Assembly (NCBI GenBank): GCA_027919835.1
Contig: JANVFP010000023.1
Span: 124,001-188,000 of the forward strand
Direction of reading: 5' to 3'
Length of the DNA stretch: 64,000 nucleotides
Origin: Lentinula raphanica
Taxonomy: Eukaryota; Basidiomycota; Agaricomycetes; Agaricales; Omphalotaceae
The notes beneath the pieces were generated by a model. The model was not told where the DNA came from. It did not search any database and worked only from the letters and a program-made list of their open reading frames with translations. Positions 24,290 through 34,795 of the stretch are shown in pieces. Within the stretch, counting starts at the first letter, position 1. The number at the start of each line of letters is the position of its first letter. The translations under genes and the position numbers were made by a program.

Positions 24290-24299
24290 TATATAAAAA
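24290..24299 (+). promoter_or_regulatory. TATA box of the pectinesterase gene
   Basis: TATATAAAAA starts 70 bp before the ATG at 24360, a usual distance for a strongly inducible fungal gene. The assignment rests on the motif and its position only. Confidence 0.55.
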
Positions 24300-24359
24300 T
24301 CCTTTCATTCAAAGGTAACATCGAGGCCAAAACCCCTTTCGTCTCAAATTTACAACGGT

Positions 24360-25872
24360 ATGGCTGCTCATCGCCCGTCCTTCATCCTCATCCTCGCGGT
24401 GCTCTTCGCCTGTGGAGCTCTCCTGACCTCTCACTCCGTTCAAGCAAAACCAGTCCAGCCCAAGACTGCTTTGCGTAAACGCACGGCTCGTAATACTGCC
24501 CCCGCCGGAGCGTTGGTAGTCAGCAAATCGCCTTCCAGCGGCCAGTTTAGCACTGTTCAAGCAGCTGTTAATGCTCTTCCTAACGATGGATCCGAACAGA
24601 CCATCTTCATCGAATCAGGTGGGTTTTGTTCACCGTTCTTCCAAGATAGAGTCGTAACACGGTGGCTTGAACACAGGAACGTACGATGAACAAGTGTATA
24701 TCGATAGAAGTGGAATGTTGACCGTAAGCCGCGTCTGAGGCTTACTATGGGCAAGGCCGCATCTAATCGTTTGTCCCCCACTTGGCAGATCATGGGAGAG
24801 ACCGCGGATACCTCGAACTATGAATCCAACGTTGTCACCATCAGTAACTCGCTCTCGGCCACTGCTGCTGGATCTGACGATCTTAGTGGAACCCTTCGGG
24901 TGCATAAGGACGACTTTGCGTTGTACAACGTGAACGTGAAGAATACTGTAAGGAAAATAGACATCATAAGGCTTTTTGGGTGTTTCTCATGATATCTCAT
25001 CCAATGCAGTTTGGACAAGGCTCGCAAGCCCTAGCTCTCAGTGCATATGGAACGAACCACGGTTACTATGGTTCAGGATTTTATAGGTGATTCTCCTCGA
25101 GCTCGCCCTCCTATAATTTTCATCAGTTGCTCACGAAAGGCTCGCCGTATACTAGCTATCAGGACACTGTTCTCGCCGAACAAGGGGCCCAATTCTATGG
25201 CTACTGTTACATCGAAGGCGCCGTAGATTTCATCTTCGGTCAACATGGTTTTGCCTTTTTCCAAAGAACCACGATCGCATCGATAGGTCCTGGAGCCATC
25301 ACCGCTGACGGTCCTGCTAGCAAGACAGATGGACTTTGTAAGTGAATAATCTTCTGGAGTCTGCATGGTTGAACATTGGCTGATTGATTGATAATCCGTT
25401 ATAGTCGTTATCAACGAGTCTACAATCGAGCAGAGTTCCGCTGCGACTGAAGATTTGACTGGTCTCGTCTTTCTGGGTCGTCCGTGGACGGAATTTGCAA
25501 CGTATGTTTTTTCATCATCAATACTAGAGCAAGCCCGAGCTCAGTCTTCACTCCATGTAGCGTCGCTTATACCTCCTGCACTCTGGGTTCAGTCATCAAC
25601 AGTGCAGGTTGGGAAGAGTGGTCCAGCACCGAACCCAACACTGAAGACGTCACATTCGCGGAATATGACAACGGTGGTAGATCGCAGTTTTCCAGCTGTC
25701 GCAGTCTCTCCGTATTGTGTCTGAATCTTGTTTTTCTCTCGTAGGTCCAGGATCAGAAGGGACTCGTGCTTCGTTCGCCACGAAGATCACTTCCAATGCG
25801 GATTATACCGCTGCAGCAGTTTTGGGTAGTGACTGGACTTCTTGGGTGGACCAAGGATACGTCGACCAGTGA
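24360..25872 (+). CDS. Pectinesterase (pectin methylesterase, CE8)
   Basis: Eight exons (24360-24618, 24677-24723, 24789-24947, 25010-25086, 25156-25337, 25405-25501, 25561-25676, 25745-25872) give 354 aa. It removes methyl esters from homogalacturonan outside the cell, opening pectin to lyases. A signal peptide (PSFILILAVLFACGALLTS) comes first. CE8 landmarks: QFSTVQAAVNALP, GTYDEQVYIDRSG, SYQDTVLAEQGAQFYGYCYI with the catalytic Gln and first Asp, EGAVDFIFGQ with the second catalytic Asp, and GRPWTEFA with the Arg. The splice at 25086/25156 uses the only acceptor that restores SYQDT. The C-terminal GSDWTSWVDQGYVDQ is typical. It suggests growth on plant pectin. Confidence 0.95.
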
Positions 25873-26163
25873 AGTCATTCAGTACCAATGTACATGGCTA
25901 TATGTATACCATTTCTACAACTTGAATCGAAGTCAAAAATATCAACGAGGAGCAACCTATTGGACGTACGGGAATTGTTCATTGGGAATAAAAGGAACAA
26001 TTGATTATTTGTATGAGTAACCTCCTAATCTACATCGCCGGAGGATAACCTGGAGTGTAAAAATACATGGATACAAGATGTTTGATACAGCGAGGAGAGT
26101 AAGTGATTGTTCGTGTCCCAGACATCATTCAATTACGAAGCCTAGAGGCCTAGAGGGAGATAT

Positions 26164-27210
26164 CTAAGCGCGAATACGGCGCCAGTTGGGGGATTCCGGA
26201 CCCAACAATACTGTGCCGCTACGTTTGCGTGTGTCTTTTCTGTTGGTCGTACGGAGGCCAGAGGATGTACCAGTCGGAGCTGGTTTGTCGGCATGAGAAG
26301 TTTTAAGAGACGATTTTCCTAGCATGACACCACCAGTCATGACACCCGTTTGTCCACCCTGGTAAATATACTGGCAAACAGACTTCTTGCTCTTGTCGAC
26401 CGTAACACGAGCGAGACGACGCTGAGATCGAGAGAGAAGACGATGGGAGGGGATAGACTCGGAGTCGGAATCCACCGCGGACGAAGTTGCGGTGAGCTTG
26501 TGGGGTGGAATATAAACCGAACTCTTTTTAATAACGGCCGATGCCACGTAGGGCAAGTCAGAAGCAGGAGTCATAGGTGAAGAAGAAGATGACACGGAAG
26601 TCATGGATTCAGCAGAGGACACCTCTGAGAAGCAGGAGGAGTTGATTGACTCGCTATCAGAGTCAGCATCAGACGAGGATTCATCAACATCCATCGTCGA
26701 GCTCGAAAGCGGAAAGAGAGTAGGAAGAGAGATAGGATGTGCCTCCAAGCTCGCAGTAGTGTTTCTAGGCACGTTTCGTCGTTTCCAAAGCAGAGGAAGA
26801 TCGATTCCTTGGGCTGTCTTTGAGATAGCAGGGATTTGGATAGGATCTTCTGACCAAACAGTCGTAGGTTTCCCAGATTCACCAATGCGGACTGTAAGAG
26901 AACCGTCCATGACAAGGATATATATCACTTGGTTGCCCAATGCACGAATCCACTCGGGCCACTCGACGCCCGATTGAAGGCAGGCCGCGTAAATGGGTGT
27001 CGGAGGAAGACTCGTAGGAGACAAAAGGATCGTGAAAGGGGAGATAGATTGTTGGGCTGAAACCATGGCAGTGAAATTGACATGTAAGAATGTTTGAAGC
27101 TGGGAGACAGCCTCAGCAGAGTAAAGCATAGCCAGCGGACGCGTCAATATAGCGACAAGCTGAGAGAAGGTGGCAGAAGAAGAGCTGTTCGATATAGGAG
27201 AGACAGGCAT
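26164..27210 (-). CDS. Fungal BTG/Tob (anti-proliferative domain) protein
   Basis: One exon, 348 aa from ATG 27210 (the frame stays open upstream, but this ATG begins a sensible N-terminus, MPVSPISNSSSSATFSQLVA). Residues ~10-130 resemble the BTG/Tob fold: an N-terminal helical part LTRPLAMLYSAEAVSQLQTF, the TPIYAACLQSGVEWPEWIRAL segment and the box-B-like strand pair VIYILVMDGSLTVRIGESGK. In animals this domain binds CCR4-NOT deadenylase subunits and promotes mRNA decay. The rest is Ser/Asp-rich and disordered (DVDESSSDADSDSES), with a basic C-terminus (NWRRIRA). The resemblance is by eye, not by search; the role is inferred. Confidence 0.65.
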   Translation of the reverse strand: MPVSPISNSSSSATFSQLVAILTRPLAMLYSAEAVSQLQTFLHVNFTAMVSAQQSISPFTILLSPTSLPPTPIYAACLQSGVEWPEWIRALGNQVIYILVMDGSLTVRIGESGKPTTVWSEDPIQIPAISKTAQGIDLPLLWKRRNVPRNTTASLEAHPISLPTLFPLSSSTMDVDESSSDADSDSESINSSCFSEVSSAESMTSVSSSSSPMTPASDLPYVASAVIKKSSVYIPPHKLTATSSAVDSDSESIPSHRLLSRSQRRLARVTVDKSKKSVCQYIYQGGQTGVMTGGVMLGKSSLKTSHADKPAPTGTSSGLRTTNRKDTRKRSGTVLLGPESPNWRRIRA

Positions 27211-27570
27211 TGTGTGGTTGACGTTCTGATATAGCGATGAAAGACGTATGAAATCGCTCTGCGATGGAGAATGCAAGGTCGTGAAGAAACTCTGGAAAAG
27301 GAGAATCAGCAGGAGCTTTATACAGGTTTCGGAGAAAGAGACTGACCGAAAGGAAGTCAGAAAAGGTTCGTAGATATGGATACAGACGGCGATGGTGATG
27401 AAGAAAGAGAGATGGTCGTACAGAACAAAGAAGATTGGAGCGTTGCAACTGCGAACAGTAGACGGAACTGGGCTGATGAGCGAAGGCATCTTCTACGAGG
27501 CCTTTATAATTATACGGGGAACAATACCAGGAATTACAATGGCAGAACATAAATCGTTCATTGTTCAAAG

Positions 27571-27741
27571 ATAATCTCGTACCCAGATGTTCTAGGGAAC
27601 TCCGGCATCCCAGTGCCGCGAAAATACAAATGTAAATAATCGAACAAACAAAAAAACAAACATCGGGTCGTTCCCTAGAACATCTGGTGCATTTCGTAAC
27701 CAGGGGGGCGCCTCGATACACAGCCACCGCCAGCGTGACAT
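27571..27741 (-). repeat. Hairpin element, copy A
   Basis: A perfect 18-bp inverted repeat (CCAGATGTTCTAGGGAAC at 27583-27600 and its complement at 27670-27687) encloses a 69-nt loop with an A/C-rich core. A 39-bp flank at 27688-27726 is shared with copy B (one mismatch). It lies 0.36 kb upstream of the BTG/Tob gene. See copy B and findings. Confidence 0.8.
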
Positions 27742-28114
27742 CCAGGCGCCCAACAGACGCCTGCTTCTTGAGTTATTTCGACCTCTATCACACAAAATCC
27801 AGCTATTGAGCCTGGCTATTCATGGTCTCTAGGTGGCTACTAGATAGTACAAGCTGTAAGGACATGAGAGGGACTATGAATTATCATAGAAAAGCTAGAC
27901 AACACTGTACTTGGAGTTTAAACAGAGATTATTGACATTTCAGACTCAATGCATGCCATATATTGCACTCAGTTTTTTCTTGGGCTACTGTACACTTGAA
28001 AAACATGACAGAGAGCCTTTTTGAATATGTATGAACTTCAGTAAGTATGCAACTTGGTGTTTTTATCACTACATATTGGATGGGAAAACCAGGGAAAACT
28101 GTCGAGTAACGCGA

Positions 28115-28283
28115 ATGTCACAGTGGCTGTGTATCGAGGCGCCCCCTTGGTTACGAAATGCACCAGATGTTTTACAACGCAACACGGTGTTTGTTTTTTT
28201 GTTTGTTCGAATGTTTACATTTGTATTTTTTTTCTGTACCGTGGTGTAGTACGCGTTGTAAAACATCTGGGAACGAGATTAGT
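28115..28283 (+). repeat. Hairpin element, copy B (opposite orientation to copy A)
   Basis: Same plan as copy A but inverted: 18-bp arms CCAGATGTTTTACAACGC (28163-28180) and the complement (28253-28270), a 72-nt loop, and the shared 39-bp flank at 28124-28162. The loop core is nearly identical to copy A in reverse complement, but six of the inner nine arm bases differ, and each difference is matched on the other arm. Confidence 0.8.
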
Positions 28284-28495
28284 TCAAAGAGCAATTCAAG
28301 AATCAAAGCACAATGGCAGGTTTGTTTGGCCACTACTTCAATGTACAAATAGATTGGTCATCAATTCAACGTAGTCCTGCCGAGTCCTGCCGACTCTGTC
28401 TCCCAGTGTTCACCTTCCAAAGTCTCCTGGTCCTGCAGGGTGTTTTCAATGGTAATCAAGTCGTTCTGGCGTTGTAAAGCTATACACTATACTAA

Positions 28496-29644
28496 CTACG
28501 AAGATATCTTACTCAAGAACTCGCGTAACATCCTCCCTTGCGCATCGTCCTCAGTTCCAATCGAACAAACATGCGAAATATGGTTGTGACCGGCTAGAAC
28601 CATGACTTCTGGTAAAACTCCTTGAGGGCTCCTTCTGCGATATTCGTCTATGAAGGAGAATGTAGAGTCCTGCACCACTTGCCTAGCATTCAGGAACCAA
28701 TTTGAACACATTCACAAGCACAAAAATGAAATTCATCCACGTACGGGTCATACTGCGCCAGAATTATCAAGCAAGGAATTCTCCTGGGATCGAAGATGGC
28801 CAAGTTCTTGGGCAATGTTTCCACTAATCCGAGCGGTGAACTGTCGTGTATTGCGTCGCCGTCATTGGTCTCATAGTATGCCCGCAGAGCCGTTTGAGCA
28901 TGGTTATGTTCTGGTATCGTGTCGAAGGAGAATGGCGTGGATATGTATACTACCCCAGCAAGAGGAGGGGAAGGCACCGCGTCGTTTTTGAGATTCGGTG
29001 ATCGATAGAGGTTGGTCGCGATATGCAAACCTCCCGCGCTCTGGCCTATCAACACCACCTTCCTGGGATCTCCGTTTCCGAACTCCGTCTTCGAAATGTT
29101 GTGGTAAACCCATTCCCTGGCCATCTGAACGTCGTCCCCTCCTCCCGGATAAGTGACGTTGGGAACTAAACGGTAATTCATGATGACCGTGATGATTCCG
29201 TAGGAAGCGAAGTAGTCACCTATAGTAGGTTCAGTGGTTGCCAGTAATCCATTTTCTGTCTTGCTATGATGTGAATGCAATACTTACCAATGTTGGCATA
29301 TAGGGATCCTTTGTACCACAATTTATCTCCTGCAACAAGTCCTCCTCCATGTACATATATTATAACAGGACTCGGTGAGATGGATTGATTTACAGGCATA
29401 TAGACGTCCAGGATGTTCCTGTCGTGAGGTCCGTATGAGATATTGTTTTTGACAAGGCCATGATACTTGGTCGCATTCAGCTCCTGGTGTTTCCTGCCGT
29501 AAATCTGGCGGAACGCCTTCGCAGGTGAACGAAGGTGAGTCAATGGCGGGTCGTTCGTTACAGCCAATGCTCACTTACCTCCGCTGCTGCAGGAGACCAG
29601 CTAGTGCCATTGCGCTGAACAGCCTCGAGAATTTCGCTTTCCAT
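28496..29644 (-). CDS. Alpha/beta hydrolase (HSL-type esterase/lipase)
   Basis: Four exons (29644-29579, 29516-29288, 29219-28745, 28682-28496) give 318 aa. The oxyanion-hole motif HGGG is in VIIYVHGGGLVAGD, the nucleophile elbow GQSAGG in KVVLIGQSAGGLHIATNLY, the acid likely in ILAQYDP and the catalytic His in MVLAGHNHISHV. HGGG plus GxSAGG marks the hormone-sensitive-lipase/carboxylesterase branch, which acts on short-chain esters or amides. The start at 29644 is chosen because it leads straight into the family N-terminus (residues ~20 on); an in-frame ATG lies upstream (MYLMRPLLGSS) and could add a hydrophobic leader. Substrate unknown. Confidence 0.88.
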
Positions 29645-30573
29645 CCCTTGTTTCTGGTATTCTCGTAGGATCAGGGGCGTTAAACAACAAGAGGATCCTA
29701 ACAAGGGTCTCATTAAGTACATAATCCCTTGCAATGGAAACACGCACCGCAAAACGCACTCTCGTGTGACCAGGCTGGAAAGGGAGCCCAGTGACAAGTT
29801 AGAAAAGACTTCAAGGACACATGATGAGAAACTAATTTTCCAGTGGTTCATTCGGAAAATATCTGGGCAAGTACAACCGAAAGGAGGAACGGTCTGGGAA
29901 CGGAGTCGGGGCGGGGCTGTTGAATTGCTTTCCATTGTTCAATACTCTTGAAGAAACCGATGTCAAGGATTTTTGGGGATTATCATTCTTTGGGCAGAAG
30001 GCTCTCGGTCGACGGTCAGTCGTTTGAATGTCTGTTTTGATATAGTACGCAGATAAACAGCCTTTGGACCAGGGACTCAATGCAACCAAGTTATCTGAGG
30101 GTGGACCCATCGTGGACCCTTTCCGCTTTGTTATAACAAGATACCTAGACATTCTGAGGACTCACGAAGCGCAAGGAACATAATTTCAATCTATGGAATC
30201 TTCGGGTTGTGGATTGGGACCTTAATTAGAACTGAGAGAGTAGGTAAAGGGAAAACATCGAGAGTGGGTAATTCAGCAAAGCTGCCGCATACGAGTTATG
30301 TTGAAACCTTAATTGTGGCTATAGAGCAAATTTCAATGGCTCAAGCCTCAACGGATTCTTCTCGACATTCATGAATGTCTTTCGGTAGGTCCATCCGATT
30401 CTTCAAGTTGTTGGCTTAACGGCATCTCTCTGATTTTCTGTGGACCGAATGGCTTCCACTATTTAGATTCTCGGAAACGATCGCGATACATAGTATGCAA
30501 GGCTTCCGAATACTCAAACGTCGCCCACAAGCCAAATTCCCGGAACCAAAAGAAACACAGGTATATTCTCGTT
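29645..30573. other. Intergenic, no gene seen
   Basis: Promoter of the hydrolase gene and 3' flank of the methyltransferase gene. In-frame open sequence runs upstream of 29644 to about 29935. Nothing else recognised. Confidence 0.4.
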
Positions 30574-31719
30574 TCACAAACGTGTGACGGTCCACCAGAT
30601 AGTTTCTCTCCTCTCACTGTCCCGTGAAATACCTGCCTCGACCCGAATCATGTTGGCCTTCCCACCGAACACCTCCTTCTCCCACATCTCTTTCCACGAA
30701 TCCGGACTGTGACGATAAAATAGAGTTCCCGAACCGTTCCTTACTCCTTCCATAGGTACATCCGCTCCGATCTGGGAGCCAAAGATGATTGATCCCGGAA
30801 GAGGAGAGAGAATAGAGGCAAGTTTCTTGGCTATCAAGATCTGTTCAGCTTGGTCGAAGAGGTGAAAAAAGGCAGAAGTATGGATCGCGGAGAGGTAGCC
30901 TCTAAGAGGATTTAGAGACTGGGGCTCGGGATAGGAATTTGAAGTGAGTGAGAGAAGTGATTGGAGAGAGAGGGAGGATAGATCCGAATCTGTCGATGCA
31001 TTTGACAAGTCATGCACTGAATTCAGTGGAGACTGGATGGTTATGAAGGAGTCGTCGAGAACGTTTCCCTGGACGAATGTAACTGGGAATGTGGATGGGT
31101 CCGAGTTGAATAGCTCGTGCCCGAAGTTCCAAAAGTCTAGAAATCGTTGTTCGATGCTATGGTTTGAGTGATCGTACGACCTTGGTGATAGCGAGATGCA
31201 CACACCTGCTCGAAGATCGGATGCGATAATGTTCTGAGGCGGGAAGCCATCCTCGATAGCCTTGCGTAGATCGTTTCCGACTGAGTACTAGTAAGTATTC
31301 ATTCACTCGAAGAAACGGCTCTGAACTCGAAGACCTACAGCAACAACCCAAGTCAAGGAAGAAAGCACGAGGCCGCGTTGATCCTAGCGTCAGGAGCTGC
31401 TTGTACCCAGATTGAGCGCGGAGGATACGGAAACTGCACCTATGATGAGAACATAGGGGTAGCGTTCAGTTTAGACTCACCGTAGAAATCCGAAAGTGCG
31501 AATGCAGTGGTAAGAGTAAATCTGGAACATTCGTTAAGCTTTTAGACATAAAAGCCTCTTAAACCCAAAAGTAACCTCGAGAGCTTTCTGCGCAATTTCT
31601 ATGATATGCTCCTTCAGTTTGATTTCATCTTGGATGCCTGTTTGCCTCTGATAGAATGCTAATTCGTCCTTGTTCAGAGCGAGTTGGTCGATTGAGATAG
31701 TTTTGTTCTGTAGTGCCAT
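30574..31719 (-). CDS. SAM-dependent methyltransferase
   Basis: Five exons (31719-31576, 31521-31481, 31433-31339, 31280-31206, 31136-30574) give 305 aa. The sequence starts MALQNKTISIDQLALNKDEL, then the SAM-binding motif I FFLDLGCCFGNDLRKAI, motif II-like NIIASDLRADFWNFGHELF and FVQGNVLDDSF. A Ser/Leu-rich insert (LSSLSLQSLLSLTSNSY) precedes LSAIHTSAFFHLFDQAEQIL and SIIFGSQIGADV. This is a common mushroom class of small-molecule methyltransferases, often in secondary-metabolite loci, but no biosynthetic partner lies next to it here. The first donor is GTTACT, a weaker match than usual. The exon that completes motif I starts at GTACTCAG, which restores the frame. Confidence 0.87.
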
Positions 31720-32002
31720 GGGGACAGTCGAGGGAAGTCAATCCGAGTGAGATGAGACCTAGATGAGACCTGATAAGACGAAACAAAAATAGCCCAGTGT
31801 CCCTCTCGGAGAATTTTGATCATGATCCAGTATGGGTCATCGGTTGCTTTCGCTATTGGTTCTAAAGGAATTATTCAGCAAGATAAAAAGTGAATGGTTT
31901 CTATATGATCAAGGTGACATGACTATGGTACAAATTCAGTAGCACATCTCTAAGTAACTTCAGCTGTAAATGTAATCCACCCGAAGGATGTGCAAAACTC
32001 CT

Positions 32003-33819
32003 TCAGTTAGCTCGCGTCGGTGAACCAGTTCCATCCTGTCCAATCAGACTTTTTCCGAAACGATTCAAGAAAGCGAACTGGAGGGAGATTGATTCGTCAG
32101 GACTCTTGTCAATTGACTCCCCTTCATCCTCAATGTCGGATGAAGGTTGCTCTTCCGGATCCGCTCTTTCCAGCCAGAAGCCACATCAACATAACAGGAA
32201 ACGAACTCACCCGGCGTACAGGCAGCATACGCTTGCCATTTTTGTGCAAGTGAGATTGGAAACTCCATGACAGGTATGTTCTTTGTCTTGCTGACAATGA
32301 CAGGGATGTTCTGTGTCCCGCTGACCGTAGTAGGCGTGTTCTCGTTCTTGGTGATCATTGATTTCAGTTTCGAGAATCGAGATGTCTTCTCCGTCTTCGT
32401 CGTGGTCTTCTCCGTCGCCGTCATTGTCTGCTCCGTCGCTGTCGTTGCCTGCTCCGCCTCCGTCGTTGTCTTTGCGGGTTGGCGATAGAAGAAGGTAACA
32501 AGATTTCGATTTTTGATATCAGCTGAACGATGAGGTTGGTAGTTCAAGTCTGGATTGAAGACCTGACAACACCGATGTAACCGCAATGCAACACAATGTG
32601 GTCCCAAGAATCAGTACCACTCGTATGACCAAGTTTGAGAGTAGAACTCACCAGACCGGGACTGCTGCCCTCTATCCGACCAAACACGGCACACTTTTAA
32701 TCAATTGCATGAGTACATGATAATACCTTGAATGTGGAGAAAAACAGGTACGAAATGGGTAGGGCTTATTTTCTACCAGTCTGAGACTTGAGTATAGATC
32801 TTGGAGGAAAGAACAGAAAGGGAAGAGACGTACATGAGCATCATGAGGCATTCCTCTTTCATTGCCATTGGCAATTTCCCACATCTCCAAGGCCCATTCG
32901 GGCTTTGGGCGCTCTTTGAGAAGATACAAAAAAGTATTTGCAAATGGGTATAGAGACAATCCAGGGATCTTTAGGTAATTCAGAAAGCTAGGCTCTACAT
33001 CCTTGGGCTTTCCATCCTCGGGCTTTTTATCTTGTATGTAGATGGAAATATGTTCACTCTGTGATGGAAAGAAAAACAGAGTAGACGAAAGTGCATGTAA
33101 GTCATAGAAGGGATTTTCAATTTGTGGCAACTTACTGGAGGATGAACGGAACCATACGCAAAGCCCAACAGCACATCACCCTCCTGTTTTGGCTCCTGGC
33201 GAGGCATTAGGTGAATCAGATGGTCTGAATGATTCGTAAAGTTGAGCTCGGGGTGAAGACTATCAGTGGAAGAAAGACTGTCGAGGACTCGACCGTGAGC
33301 ATGGGCACCGGCGTCGTATTCGGTTCGGGGAGGAAAACTCGAGCCACCGTCATCTTCGCGCAAGGGGTCATCAAGACTAAGTTCGATCTGGGTACTGGTA
33401 TCGATGTCGTCAACGTCGATACGATCTTGACCAGTGGGTACGGAATCGGTCTGGCCATGATCATGAGGAACCTGAACTGTTGCTGAAGGCAGAATTGGTG
33501 CGAGTGAAGAGAAAGAGGGCTCGAACAGACTCGGACTCGAAGTGTCCAAAGACGTTGGTGCAGAAGTCTGAGGAATAGGAGACGCAGCGACGGAATATCC
33601 AAGAGTTGTGGTCATGGCTCCCAGTAGAGCAAAACTCGTGGCAAGTACAACCACAACTCCAACTACAGATAATTGGGATCTGCCAAACGGACGACGACGA
33701 CGACGGGGAGAGGTCAGGTCTTGAGCTTGAGCTGTGGTCGGCCAAACGCGACTCGGAGTTTTTGAGGAAATAAATTCGGCAAGAGGGTCATAGAATGAAG
33801 AGCGAGATTGGGAAGACAT
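32003..33819 (-). CDS. Tandem orphan family, copy 1 (single-pass membrane or secreted)
   Basis: Six exons: 33819-33136, 33058-32834, 32772-32752 (21 nt), 32693-32652 (42 nt), 32562-32211 and 32121-32003; 480 aa. A Ser-rich cytoplasmic start (MSSQSRSSFYDPLAEFISS) and a basic cluster RRRRRPFG precede a ~25-residue hydrophobic segment (VVGVVVVLATSFALLGAMTT), the pattern of a type II membrane anchor or an uncleaved signal. The outer part has a Ser/Thr/Asp-rich stalk, then IPGLSLYPFANTFLYLLK and MPHDAH. The 21-nt exon encodes KISPTHF; the next begins CAVFGRI. The last large exon holds FFYRQP, a Thr/Glu repeat (TTATEQTMTATEKTTTKTEK) absent from the other copies, and AQKWQAYAACTP. Copy 1 has the longest tail. 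Function unknown. Confidence 0.8.
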
Positions 33820-34795
33820 TGCGAAGGATGTATTGAATTTTCAGAGACCAGCTCTGAATCCAATGAAAGCGAGCAAGTACAATAGACGGTGAAAGGAAGA
33901 AAGAAAGATCAGACGGGTGGGAAAAGATCGAAATCTGTTCAACGATGCTCAGCTGCAATGCGCGAATATTGCACGGGGACTCGCCCGAAATTCGGCGCTC
34001 GAAGATCGAAAGTGGGTCGAAGCAGCTTGGAGCCTCATATATCATAGGTCAGTGGATTATTGAGGCCCTTTGAGGCCTCAGGATATCAGTTACTTACTCG
34101 TAGTTCACATAAGTATCGCGATTAGCGTTTACTCCAAGACGCGTCCAGTGTGCCGGTGCATGGAATTTCTGGTTCATGAATGTCACTCGGTGGGCCATGC
34201 TGCTCGGAAAACCATGAGTGAGAGCTATGTACATCGTCAGATCTGAGTTTCGACAGAAGGTGGCAGGGGAAAGTTCAACTTGGGATGCCACTGCCAGTAA
34301 CCAACGCCGGGTCCAACGAGAACGAATGTACAAGACCCTGTTCGATGAGCCGTTGATATCTGCGCGAAAGTTGAATGGTTACAAACCCAGCTTCATCTGG
34401 CTGAGGATCAGACTGAGCGATGGCAAATTGCAATGAGTCTGTCCATCAATTGCAGCCCAGTGAATTTATTCAGTGCCACCGTTGAATCGTTCACGTTATG
34501 TAGTGCCAAACTCCGAAGGTCAAACTTGAACAACCTGATATCAATGGGCGAAGATTGTGCCAAACCAGCTCTCGATCATGAGTATGAGATTGGTATAGAT
34601 CATTCTATAGTCATCCGAAAAAGAAAATCCACATATCCTCCGATTCCTGAGTCTCTGCTTCAATCCACCCGGAGTAGCCCGGAGTATACATATGCATAAT
34701 CTCAAAATGAAGTCCGTTAAGTCATTTGAGCCAACCAATCCCATCCCTTCCAATTAGCCTTTTTCGGGAGTTTCGCAGGCGACGCAACTAGAGAT
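33820..34795. other. Between tandem copies 1 and 2
   Basis: Upstream region of copy 1 (shared promoter block to about 34130) and 3' flank of copy 2. Plus-strand ORFs at 34218-34699 are unsupported. No RNA gene seen. Confidence 0.45.

Noticed and set aside
28118..28170. Pol III A/B-box-like phrases (TGGCTGTGTATC, GGTTACGAAA) in the hairpin element, suggesting a SINE
   Set aside because: Spacing between the boxes is much too short and neither matches the consensus well.
27592..28249. Two ORFs, one in each hairpin element, both encoding WLCIEAPPWLRNAPDVL
   Set aside because: The similarity follows from the shared DNA of the repeat; the ORFs have different contexts, no splice support and low-complexity ends (FVFLFVR). 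The hairpin explains the conservation better.
32267..32488. Hydrophobic plus-strand ORF (VVVFSVAVIVCSVAVVACSA)
   Set aside because: It is the antisense of the Thr/Glu-rich repeat exon of tandem copy 1.
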